This document shows, piece after piece, positions 17,589-26,200 of a DNA stretch of 64,000 nucleotides. The notes under the pieces were generated by a model. The model was not told the origin of the DNA. It searched no databases and worked only from the letters and a program-made list of their open reading frames with translations. Source of the DNA: Pseudomonas sp. FP1742 (GTDB lineage: Bacteria > Pseudomonadota > Gammaproteobacteria > Pseudomonadales > Pseudomonadaceae); contig NZ_CP117460.1 of assembly GCF_030687145.1 (NCBI RefSeq), forward strand, positions 5,890,001-5,954,000, read 5' to 3'. Position 1 is the first letter of the stretch. The number at the start of each line of letters is the position of its first letter. A program made the position numbers and the translations under genes.

Positions 17589-18299
17589 ATGACCCAAGCA
17601 CTCATCGAACTGTCCGACCTGGGCTTCAGTTGGCCCGGTCACCCGCCGCTGCTGGACATCCCGGCGTTTCGCCTGGAACCGGGTGAAACCCTGTTCCTCA
17701 AAGGCCCCAGCGGCAGCGGCAAGACCACCCTGCTCGGCCTGCTTGGCGGTGTGCAAAAGCCTGATCGCGGCAGCATCCGGCTGCTCGGCCAGGAGTTGAC
17801 CGAACTCTCTGCCGGTGCCCGCGACCACTTCCGGGTCGACCACACCGGCTACATCTTCCAGCAGTTCAACTTGCTGCCATTTCTGTCGGTGCGGGAGAAC
17901 GTCGAACTGCCCTGCCATTTCTCGAAACTGCGCGCCGAGCGGGCGAAACAGCGCCACGGCAGCGTCGATCAGGCCGCCGCCACCCTGCTCGCCCATCTGG
18001 GCCTGAAGGATGAAAGCATTCTGGGCCGTCGTGCCGATTCGCTGTCCATCGGCCAGCAGCAACGGGTCGCTGCCGCGCGTGCACTGATCGGTCAGCCGGA
18101 ACTGGTGATCGCCGACGAACCCACCTCGGCACTGGATTACGACGCTCGCGAAAACTTCATTCGCCTGTTGTTCGCCGAATGCCGCGAAGCCGGCTCGAGC
18201 CTGTTGTTTGTCAGCCATGACCAGAGTCTCGCACCACTGTTCGATCGCCACCTGTCGCTGGCCGATCTCAATCGCGCCGCCACCCCGTCCGAGGTCTGA
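17589..18299 (+). CDS. ABC transporter ATP-binding protein (LolD/MacB type)
   Basis: 236 aa. Walker A GPSGSGKTT, Q-loop in 'YIFQQFNLLPFLSVRENVELP', signature 'LSIGQQQRVAAARAL' and Walker B 'LVIADEPTSALD' are all intact. The subfamily pairs with FtsX-like permeases that drive extracytoplasmic work rather than pore-type import, and just such a permease follows after one base. Context links it to zinc homeostasis; the substrate is unknown. Confidence 0.94.
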   Translation: MTQALIELSDLGFSWPGHPPLLDIPAFRLEPGETLFLKGPSGSGKTTLLGLLGGVQKPDRGSIRLLGQELTELSAGARDHFRVDHTGYIFQQFNLLPFLSVRENVELPCHFSKLRAERAKQRHGSVDQAAATLLAHLGLKDESILGRRADSLSIGQQQRVAAARALIGQPELVIADEPTSALDYDARENFIRLLFAECREAGSSLLFVSHDQSLAPLFDRHLSLADLNRAATPSEV

Positions 18300-18300
18300 G

Positions 18301-19566
18301 ATGTATTTGTTTCGTCTAGCCATGGCCAGCCTGGCTAACCGTCGCTTCACTGCGATCCTCACCGCGTTCGCCATCGCCCTGTCGGTCTGCCTGCTGCTGG
18401 CGGTGGAGCGGGTGCGCACCGAGGCCAAGGCCAGTTTCGCCAGCACCATCAGCGGCACCGACCTGATCGTCGGCGCACGATCCGGTTCGGTGAACCTGCT
18501 GCTGTATTCGGTATTCCGCATCGGCAACGCCACCAACAACATCCGCTGGGACAGCTTCGAGCAGTTCGCCAACAACCCGAAAGTGAAGTGGGCGATCCCC
18601 ATGTCCCTGGGCGATTCCCATCGCGGTTATCGGGTGATGGGCACCACCGAGGCGTATTTCGAGCATTACCAGTACGGCCATCAACAGCACCTGGAACTGG
18701 CCGATGGCCGCGCCTTCGCCAGCGATCCGTTCGAAGTGGTGCTCGGCGCCGAAGTGGCCGATGCGCTGCACTACAAACTCGGCGACAAACTGGTGCTGGC
18801 CCATGGCGTGGCGGCGATCAGCCTGGTCAAGCACGACGACAAACCGTTCACCGTGGTCGGCATTCTCAAACGCACCGGCACCCCGGTGGACCGCACGCTG
18901 CACATCAGCCTCGGCGGCATGGAAGCGATCCACATCGACTGGCACAACGGTGTACCGGCCCGTGGTAATGGCCGCATCAGTGCCGATCAGGCGCGCAACA
19001 TGGACCTGACGCCGCAGGCGATCACCGCGTTCATGCTCGGCCTTAACAACAAGATTTCGACTTTCGCGCTGCAACGTGAAATCAACGAATTCCGGGGCGA
19101 GCCGATGCTGGCGATCCTGCCGGGCGTGGCGTTGCAGGAGCTGTGGAGTTTGATGAGCACGGCGGAAAAAGCCTTGTTCGTCGTCTCGCTGTTCGTGGTG
19201 CTGACCGGGTTGATCGGCATGCTCACAGCGATTCTCACCAGCCTCAACGAGCGCCGCCGGGAGATGGCGATTCTGCGCTCGGTGGGCGCGCGGCCGTGGC
19301 ATATTGCGACCTTGCTGGTGCTGGAGGCATTTGCCCTGGCGCTGTCGGGAGTGATTGCCGGGGTGGCGCTGCTGTATGTGGGCATCGCCGTGGCCCAGGG
19401 CTACGTGCAGTCGAATTACGGTTTGTACCTGCCGCTGGCCTGGCCGAGCGAATATGAATGGACGCTGCTCGGTGGCATCCTGATCGCCGCGCTGCTGATG
19501 GGCAGCGTGCCGGCCTGGCGCGCTTACCGCCAATCCTTGGCCGATGGCCTGTCGATCCGCCTGTGA
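18301..19566 (+). CDS. ABC transporter permease, FtsX/MacB type
   Basis: 421 aa starting MYLFRLAMASLANRRF. One N-terminal transmembrane helix (about residues 15-35), a large periplasmic domain with 'SGTDLIVGARSGSVNLLLYSVFRIGNATNNI', and three C-terminal helices in the FtsX core ('LFVVSLFVVLTGLIGMLTAI', 'LNERRREMAILRSVGARPWHI', 'LEAFALALSGVIAGVALLYV'). The start lies one base after the ATPase stop, so the two form a LolCDE/MacB-like complex. Transported material is unknown; a role in moving zinc-binding factors or apo-metallophore is an inference. Confidence 0.93.
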   Translation: MYLFRLAMASLANRRFTAILTAFAIALSVCLLLAVERVRTEAKASFASTISGTDLIVGARSGSVNLLLYSVFRIGNATNNIRWDSFEQFANNPKVKWAIPMSLGDSHRGYRVMGTTEAYFEHYQYGHQQHLELADGRAFASDPFEVVLGAEVADALHYKLGDKLVLAHGVAAISLVKHDDKPFTVVGILKRTGTPVDRTLHISLGGMEAIHIDWHNGVPARGNGRISADQARNMDLTPQAITAFMLGLNNKISTFALQREINEFRGEPMLAILPGVALQELWSLMSTAEKALFVVSLFVVLTGLIGMLTAILTSLNERRREMAILRSVGARPWHIATLLVLEAFALALSGVIAGVALLYVGIAVAQGYVQSNYGLYLPLAWPSEYEWTLLGGILIAALLMGSVPAWRAYRQSLADGLSIRL

Positions 19567-19577
19567 GGACGTTGAAC

Positions 19578-20096
19578 ATGCCCCGCGCTCTGCTTGCGCT
19601 GTTGATGCTGGTCGCTTTGCCACTGTGGGCGGCCGAGCCGAAAGACCTGACCTGGTCGGAAATGATCCCGCCGGATGCCCCGCCGGAAGTGCCGAACATG
19701 ACGCCGCTGCACGACCTGTCGAAGATGAGCGACGCGTTGTCCGCAGAATCGGCCCCAGCGGCGAAGCAGGACATGCCGAACGCGCCAGTGGTGAAGAGTC
19801 TCGACGGCCAGAATATTCGCTTGCCGGGGTACATCGTGCCGCTGGAGGTCAGTGAAGAAGGCCGCACCACCGAGTTTCTGCTGGTGCCGTATTTCGGCGC
19901 CTGCATCCACGTACCGCCTCCGCCGTCGAACCAGATCGTGCATGTCAAAAGCGAAGTCGGCGTGAAGCTCGATGAGCTGTATCAGCCGTACTGGGTCGAA
20001 GGTGCGCTGCAGGTCAAGGCGTCCACCAGCGAACTGGCGGATGCCGGGTATCAGATGGAGGCGCAGAAGATTTATGTGTATGAACTGCCGGAGTGA
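19578..20096 (+). CDS. DUF3299 exported protein of the zinc cluster
   Basis: 172 aa from ATG 19578 with a signal peptide (MPRALLALLMLVALPLWAA). The DUF3299 core is 'LDGQNIRLPGYIVPLEVSEEG', 'FLLVPYFGACIHVPPPPSNQIVHV' and 'YQPYWVEGALQVKA'. The single Cys-His pair (GACIHVPPP) is conserved in the family and could bind metal. It follows the permease by 11 bp. From memory, homologues (PA4066) are upregulated in zinc-starved P. aeruginosa, and the function is unknown. Confidence 0.88.
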   Translation: MPRALLALLMLVALPLWAAEPKDLTWSEMIPPDAPPEVPNMTPLHDLSKMSDALSAESAPAAKQDMPNAPVVKSLDGQNIRLPGYIVPLEVSEEGRTTEFLLVPYFGACIHVPPPPSNQIVHVKSEVGVKLDELYQPYWVEGALQVKASTSELADAGYQMEAQKIYVYELPE

Positions 20097-20129
20097 ATCC
20101 GGCAGTTATTTGCGCCTGCAAGATTGCCA

Positions 20130-20192
20130 TCGCGGGCAAGCCCGCCCCCACAGGTTCTGCATTGCCCTTGTGGGAGCGGGCTTGCCCGCAAT
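20130..20192. repeat. Two REP units after the zinc cluster
   Basis: CGCGGGCAAGCCCGCCCCCACA is followed by the inverse TGTGGGAGCGGGCTTGCCCGC with only about 17 bp between. A stem of the two would end transcription of the zinc cluster ahead of oprG. Confidence 0.8.
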
Positions 20193-20237
20193 GAGGTCAT
20201 CAAAGGTTCCGTAAAAAACAGAGCCATAGCTGTTTCA

Positions 20238-20279
20238 TTGAGCTGAGTCAAAAGACCGTATCAGTTGGATCCCTACCAT
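20238..20279 (+). promoter_or_regulatory. Anr/FNR-type box and class II promoter of oprG
   Basis: TTGAGCTGAGTCAA (20238-20251) matches TTGAY-N4-RTCAA in both outer TTGA/TCAA halves. A TACCAT hexamer lies at 20274-20279, so a start near 20286 would put the box at about -41.5, the class II activator position. Anr control of oprG is reported for P. aeruginosa. Confidence 0.6.
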
Positions 20280-20317
20280 TGGACATCGAACACTTTTAAC
20301 GTCCTCTGGAGCCCCCC

Positions 20318-21016
20318 ATGCACAAGTCATTGCTCAGCGCTTCGCTGTTCGCCCTCGCGCTCGCTGCCCCGCTCGCCCATGCTCACACCGCCGGCGACAT
20401 CATCGTTCGGGCCGGTGCGATCACCGTCAATCCGGAAGCCGACAGCTCCAGCGTCAAGGTCGATCAGGGCCCACTGAAGGGCGCCGACCTGGGTGGCAAG
20501 GCCACCATGAGCAGCGACACGCAACTGGGTCTGAACTTCGCCTACATGATCACCAACAACCTGGGGATCGAACTGTTGGCGGCCTCGCCGTTCCAGCATG
20601 ACGTGAAGCTCAAAGGCACCTCGCTGGGCGCTGCCAACGGCAAACTCGGCACTCTGAAACACCTGCCGCCAACCCTGAGCCTGGTCTACTACCCGCTGGA
20701 CGCCACGTCCCCGTTCCAGCCGTACATCGGCGGCGGCATCAACTACACTTGGATCTACGACGAAAACCTCAGCAGCGAAGCCCGCGCCAACGGCTTCAGC
20801 AACTTCAAGACGGAAAACTCCTGGGGTCTGGCCTGGCAGGTCGGTGCTGACTACATGTTGACCGACAACGTGATGATCAACGCCCAGGTCCGCTATATCG
20901 ACATCGATACCCGTGCGACCGTGGAAAACGATGCCGTCGCGCCGGGCACCCGCGCACGGGTGAACGTGGACGTCGATCCGTTCATCTACATGGTCGGTCT
21001 GGGTTACAAATTCTAA
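20318..21016 (+). CDS. oprG: OprG/OmpW outer-membrane beta-barrel
   Basis: 232 aa. Signal peptide MHKSLLSASLFALALAAPLAHA, then 'HTAGDIIVRAGAITVNPEADSS', the eight-strand OmpW barrel ('AYMITNNLGIELLAASPFQHDVKL', 'PYIGGGINYTWIYDENL') and a C-terminal aromatic sorting signal ending in KF ('VGLGYKF'). OmpW proteins pass small hydrophobic molecules laterally into the outer membrane. The upstream Anr-type box predicts induction at low oxygen. A strong shared terminator follows. Confidence 0.95.
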   Translation: MHKSLLSASLFALALAAPLAHAHTAGDIIVRAGAITVNPEADSSSVKVDQGPLKGADLGGKATMSSDTQLGLNFAYMITNNLGIELLAASPFQHDVKLKGTSLGAANGKLGTLKHLPPTLSLVYYPLDATSPFQPYIGGGINYTWIYDENLSSEARANGFSNFKTENSWGLAWQVGADYMLTDNVMINAQVRYIDIDTRATVENDAVAPGTRARVNVDVDPFIYMVGLGYKF

Positions 21017-21146
21017 AGAACGTTCACGTGGTGGTGAATGAGGCGTTGTGATGGGCAGACTCAGAACTGACGGCGGCCGATACACGGTCGACCTGGAGTA
21101 AAACTCCCCCCTCACGGGGATTGCATCAGCGGCAACGCAAATTCCA

Positions 21147-21185
21147 GCCGTGAAAAAGGCGCCTTCAAGGCGCCTTTTTCACGGC
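21147..21185. terminator. Bidirectional terminator between oprG and the epimerase gene
   Basis: A perfect 19-bp inverted repeat (GCCGTGAAAAAGGCGCCTT, one-base loop, inverse) with A5 and T5 tracts in the stem serves both converging genes. Confidence 0.92.
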
Positions 21186-21196
21186 TGCGTAAAACC

Positions 21197-22126
21197 TCAG
21201 TGCCCCAACAACCGCGCCAGGCCAACGCTCATTGGCGTCTGCTCCGGGTAGGTAAACCGCTCCAGCAATCGCCGGTTATTCGCTCGTGAATGGCGGATGT
21301 CACCGGAACGCGCCGGGCCATAACTAACGGGCGGCAGCTTGCCCACCACCGCTTCAAGGGCTTCAAGCATCTGCTTGAGGGTCGTCGCCTGATTCCAGCC
21401 GACATTCACCGCGCCGACCTCGACCTGGGGTTTCTCGATGGCTTGCACCAGCACGTCCACCAGGTCTTCGACGTAGACAAAATCCCGAGTCTGCTCGCCA
21501 TCCCCGAACACAGTGATCGGCAAGCCTTTCTGCGCGCGCTCGCTGAAAATGCTGATCACCCCGGAGTACGGCGAGGACGGATCCTGACGTGGGCCGAAGA
21601 TATTGAAGAAACGGAAGATCACCGGCTCCAGACCATGCTGGCGGCGATAGAAATCGAAGTAGTGCTCGCTCGCCAACTTGTCCACCGCGTACGGTGTCAG
21701 CGGGGCCTTGGGCGTGTCTTCGTCGATTGACTCGCCTTCGCCATTGTTGCCGTAGACCGCTGCGCTGGATGCGTACAGCACCCGCTTGACGCCGGCCTGA
21801 CGCATGGCTTCGCAGACATTCAGCGAGCCGATGAAATTGCTCTGGTGAGTCTTCACCGGATCATCCACCGAGGCCTGCACCGAAGCCACCGCGGCCAGGT
21901 GCGCCACTGCGCTGCAACCGATCATCGCCTGCGCCACCAGGGCGGCATCGGCGACATCGCCTTCAATCAGTTCGACCAGGGGATTGTCCAGCGGCAAGTT
22001 GCTGCGTTTGCCGGTGGACAGGTCATCGAGAATGCGTACCGAGTGCCCTTTGGCGAGCAAGGCGTCGGTCAGGTGCGAACCGATGAAACCGGCGCCGCCG
22101 GTGATTAAAACAGGGCCGTCAGCCAT
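21197..22126 (-). CDS. NAD-dependent epimerase/dehydratase (UDP-sugar 4-epimerase-like)
   Basis: 309 aa from ATG 22126 (MADGPVLITGGAGFIGSHL). The GGxGFIG Rossmann motif, 'LYASSAAVYGNNG' and the catalytic Y-x3-K in 'PYAVDKLASEHY' mark an extended short-chain dehydrogenase; 'RFFNIFGPRQDPSSPYSGVIS' and 'TRDFVYVEDLVDVLVQA' are typical of the GalE/WbpP group. It overlaps the RmlD-like gene upstream by 8 bp, so the two act together, probably on a nucleotide sugar for surface polysaccharide. The substrate is not certain. Confidence 0.92.
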   Translation of the reverse strand: MADGPVLITGGAGFIGSHLTDALLAKGHSVRILDDLSTGKRSNLPLDNPLVELIEGDVADAALVAQAMIGCSAVAHLAAVASVQASVDDPVKTHQSNFIGSLNVCEAMRQAGVKRVLYASSAAVYGNNGEGESIDEDTPKAPLTPYAVDKLASEHYFDFYRRQHGLEPVIFRFFNIFGPRQDPSSPYSGVISIFSERAQKGLPITVFGDGEQTRDFVYVEDLVDVLVQAIEKPQVEVGAVNVGWNQATTLKQMLEALEAVVGKLPPVSYGPARSGDIRHSRANNRRLLERFTYPEQTPMSVGLARLLGH

Positions 22127-23003
22127 GGCGATAAAACCTATCCAGTAAGCCCGGGAGTGCCGCGCGCCAGGCGCGGGGCTTGATCCCGAAAGTGTGCAGA
22201 ATTTTCTTGCAGGCCAGCACCGCGTGTTGCGGCTCTTCGGCGGCGTCGGGCCGCGCGGCGTGAGCCTGGGCGGTCGGCGCTTCGATGGCCAGCGGGTGCA
22301 GGGCTCGTGCTTCGGTAAGGATTGCCTGCCCCAGTGCCAGCGGCGTGGTCGCCTCATGCCCGGCGTAGTGGTAGGTGCCCCACAGCGGCGCCGCGCAATC
22401 GAGTTGCTTGAGCACCGAAATGATCACTCGGGCGGCGTCGTCCACCGGTGTCGGATTACCGCGACGATCATCCGCCATCAGCAGTTCTTCAGCTTTCTCG
22501 GCCCGGGCCAGGAATCGCCCGAGGATGCCGTCGGGGCTGTCATCGAGCAGCCAGCCGAAGCGCAGCAGCACATGCTGCGGACAGGTAGCGCGCACGCTTT
22601 GCTCGATTCGCCACAGGGCCTGACCGCGCAGGCCCAGCGGCACCGGTTCGTCTTTTTCGCTGTAGGCGGTCGCCCGGGAGCCATCGAACACGCGATAACT
22701 CGACGGTTGCACCAGCACGATGTTGTGATGCTGGCACAATTCGGCCAGCCGCTCGATGGCGCGCTCCTGCCCGGCCAGACGCTGTTCGCTGACGGTCTCG
22801 GCCTGGAACCAGTCGAAATAGTAGGCGAGATTGATCAACGCATCTGGACGGGTATCGTCGAGCAGTTGCGTCAGGCTTGCGGCGTCCCAGCCGTCTTGCG
22901 GTGGGCGGGGGGCGAGGAAACCGATGTCTTCCTCCGCACCGAGGCGAATCAGCGCCTGCCCAAGGGCATTTCCGCCGCCCAGTAACATAAGGCGCATTCG
23001 CAT
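22119..23003 (-). CDS. RmlD-like sugar nucleotide-binding / NAD(P)-dependent reductase
   Basis: 294 aa. The N-terminal 'MRMRLMLLGGGNALGQALIRLG' is a slightly divergent Rossmann glycine motif (GGGNALG). 'TRPDALINLAYYFDW', 'VLVQPSSYRVFDGS' and 'LLRFGWLLDDSPDGILGRFL' follow the RmlD/dTDP-dehydrorhamnose reductase pattern, but the usual YxxxK catalytic pair is replaced by 'PVPLGLRGQALWRIEQSV', so the activity may be altered or lost. It is co-transcribed with the epimerase. Confidence 0.82.
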   Translation of the reverse strand: MRMRLMLLGGGNALGQALIRLGAEEDIGFLAPRPPQDGWDAASLTQLLDDTRPDALINLAYYFDWFQAETVSEQRLAGQERAIERLAELCQHHNIVLVQPSSYRVFDGSRATAYSEKDEPVPLGLRGQALWRIEQSVRATCPQHVLLRFGWLLDDSPDGILGRFLARAEKAEELLMADDRRGNPTPVDDAARVIISVLKQLDCAAPLWGTYHYAGHEATTPLALGQAILTEARALHPLAIEAPTAQAHAARPDAAEEPQHAVLACKKILHTFGIKPRAWRAALPGLLDRFYRHG

Positions 23004-23159
23004 AGAGTCAGCAGGCCCAGTCTGATTGGAACGATGGCTTTATCGACAACGCCCGCAGGCGATGTCCTCAATAATTGCCGGAATCGTTGCATTTTGCGGG
23101 TTTAGTGCGCAACCGTCATCCGTAAAGTGTAGTTCCCAGGGATTTATGGTGCTGCTACT

Positions 23160-23191
23160 GGCCTCATCGCGGGCAAGCCCGCGATGAGGCC
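23160..23191. repeat. Single perfect REP-like palindrome
   Basis: GGCCTCATCGCGGGC-AA-GCCCGCGATGAGGCC, a 15-bp perfect inverted repeat in the 254-bp gap between the divergent RmlD-like and lhr genes. The rest of the gap shows no convincing element. Confidence 0.8.
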
Positions 23192-23257
23192 TTCAGCGCC
23201 AACACAGATCCTGAGCGGTACTTGCAACTTCCCCACCCCACCCGCATAAATGATCCC

Positions 23258-26200
23258 ATGAATCTGCCCATCCCCACGGACGCTGCCCTGGCAGGCTTTC
23301 ACCCCGCCGTCAGCGCCTGGTTCAGCAATACCTTCGCGACGGCCACCGCCGCCCAGGCCCGGGCGTGGCCGTTGATCCGCCAGCGCCGCTCGACGCTGAT
23401 TGCCGCGCCCACCGGTTCCGGCAAAACCCTCACCGCGTTTCTGGCGGTGCTCGACGATCTGGTCCATCGCGGCCTGGAAAACCCCGACGGCCTGCCGGAC
23501 GAAACCCTGGTGGTCTACGTTTCGCCGCTCAAGGCCCTGTCCAACGACATCCAGATCAACCTGCAAAACCCGCTGGCCGGCATCACCGAGCAGTTACGCC
23601 TGATGGGCCTGCCCGACGTGCCGATCAGCACCGCCGTGCGTACCGGCGATACACCGCAAAAAGACCGTTCGGCCATGCGCAAAACCGCGCCGCACATTCT
23701 GGTGACCACTCCGGAATCCCTTTACGTGTTGCTCGGCTCCGACTCCGGCCGAAAAATGCTCGGCACCACGCAAACGGTGATCGTCGACGAAATCCACGCC
23801 ATCGCCGCCAGCAAACGCGGCAGTCACCTGGCCCTGAGCCTGGAACGCCTGCAAGCGCTTTGCCCGCAACCGCTGGTGCGGATCGGCCTGTCCGCCACGC
23901 AAAAACCCATCGAAGCGGTGTCGCGTTTTTTGGTTGGTCGTGATCGCGACTGCGAAATCATCGACATCGGCCATGCCCGCCCACGGGATCTCGATATCGA
24001 AGTGCCGCCCGTGCCGTTGTCGGCGGTGATGGCCAACGACGTCTGGGAGCTGGTCTATGACCGCCTCGCCGCCCTCGCCCGCGAACACCGGACCACGCTG
24101 ATTTTCGTCAACACCCGGCGCCTGGCCGAACGCCTGAGCCGACACTTGAGCGAACGCCTCGGCAAAGACGCGGTGGCCGCCCACCATGGCAGCCTGGCCA
24201 AGGAGTTTCGCCTGGACGCCGAGCAACGACTCAAACGCGGTGAGCTGCAAGTGCTGATCGCCACCGCCTCGCTGGAACTGGGGATTGATATCGGCGACGT
24301 CGACCTGGTGTGCCAGATCGCTTCGCCACGCTCGATTGCCGGTTTTCTGCAACGGGTCGGCCGTTCCGGGCACCAGGTCGGCGGCACGCCCAAGGGCCGG
24401 TTGTTCGCCACCACCCGTGACGACCTGATCGAATGTGCCGCCCTGCTCGACTGCGTGCGCCGCGGCGAACTCGACACCTTGCTGATCCCCGAAGCGCCAC
24501 TGGACGTGCTGGCCCAGCAGATCATCGCCGAGGTCAGTTGCCAGGAATGGCAGGAGCAGGCGCTGCTGGAAATGCTGCGTAAGGCCTCGCCTTACGCCAA
24601 CCTCGACGAAAAACACTATCAGGCTCTGCTGCACATGCTCGCCGAGGGCTACAACGGTCGCTTGGGCATTCGCAGCGCCTACCTGCACCGGGACGCGGTA
24701 AGCCGCACCCTGCGTGGCCGTCGGGGCGCCAAACTGACCGCCGTGACCAGCGGCGGGACGATTCCGGACAACGCCGACTACAGCGTATTGCTGGAGCCTC
24801 AGGGGCTGAACATCGGCAGCGTCAACGAAGACTTTGCGGTGGAAAGCATTGCCGGGGATATCTTTCAGTTGGGCAATACGTCGTATCGAATCCTGCGGGT
24901 GGAAACCGGCAAGGTCCGGGTCGAAGACGCTCTGGGTCAGCCGCCGACCATTCCGTTCTGGCTCGGTGAAGCCCCCGGTCGCAGTGATGAACTGTCGTTC
25001 GCCGTGGCCCGCCTGCAAGCGCAACTCGATGAACTGCTCGCCGCCACACCCGGCGATCTGCAACCAGCCCTCGACTGGCTGACCGACACCCTCGGCCTGA
25101 ACCTCGCCAGCGCCGAGCAACTGGTCGACTACCTGGCCCGAGCCCGCCTGACCCTCGGCGCCTTGCCGTCCCAGGACACACTGGTGATGGAGCGTTTTTT
25201 CGACGAGTCCGGCGGTACGCAACTGATCATCCACTCGCCATTCGGCAGCCGTATCAACCGCGCCTGGGGCCTGGCCCTGCGCAAGCGTTTCTGCCGCACC
25301 TTCAACTTCGAATTGCAGGCCGCCGCCAGCGAGGACGCCATCGTGCTGTCGCTGTCCACCAGCCATAGCTTCGAGCTGGAGGACGTCTGGCGTTACCTGC
25401 ACAGCAACAGTGCCGAACACACCTTGATTCAAGCGGTGCTCGAGGCGCCGCTGTTCGGCGTGCGCTGGCGCTGGAACGCCGGGGTCGCCCTGGCACTGCC
25501 ACGCTACAGCGGCGGTCGCAAAGTACCGCCGCAGATCCAGCGGATGAAAAGCGAAGACCTGATCGCCAGTGTGTTTCCCGATCAGATCGCCTGCGTGGAA
25601 AACCTCGCCGGTGAGCGCGAGATTCCGGACCATCCACTGGTGGAACAAACCCTCGACGATTGCCTGCACGAGGCCATGGACAGCGAAGGCTGGCTGGCGT
25701 TGTTGCGGCGCATGGAACAGGGCGATATCCGCCTGATCAGCCGCGACTTGCCAGCGCCCTCGCCGCTGGCGGCGGAAATCCTCAGCGCCCGCCCCTACAC
25801 CTTCCTCGACGACGCGCCGCTGGAAGAGCGCCGTACTCAGGCGGTGCTCAACCGCCGCTGGAGCGATCCGCAGTCCACCGACGACCTCGGTGCGCTGGAC
25901 GCCGAGGCGATTGCCGCGGTGCGCGACGAAGCCTGGCCAACGCCAACCGGCCTCGATGAAATGCATGAGGCCTTGATGAGCCTGGCGTGCATCACCGATG
26001 CCGAGGCCCAGGCCAACCCGAATTGGCTTGAGTGGCTCAATACCCTGGCCGACAGTGGCCGCGCCAGCCGTTTGCAGATCAATATCGGGCAATCATTGTG
26101 GTTGGCGCTGGAGCGACTGACTTGCCTGAAGGCGATTTATCCACAAGCCAAGTTGCTTTCACCGCTGGAGCCGTTGCCGGGTTTCGATGAAACCTGGGAG

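Noticed and set aside
23594..26092. An 832-codon open frame on the minus strand inside lhr
   Set aside because: It is antisense to a complete, motif-rich helicase and has low-complexity QGV/HQ-rich composition.
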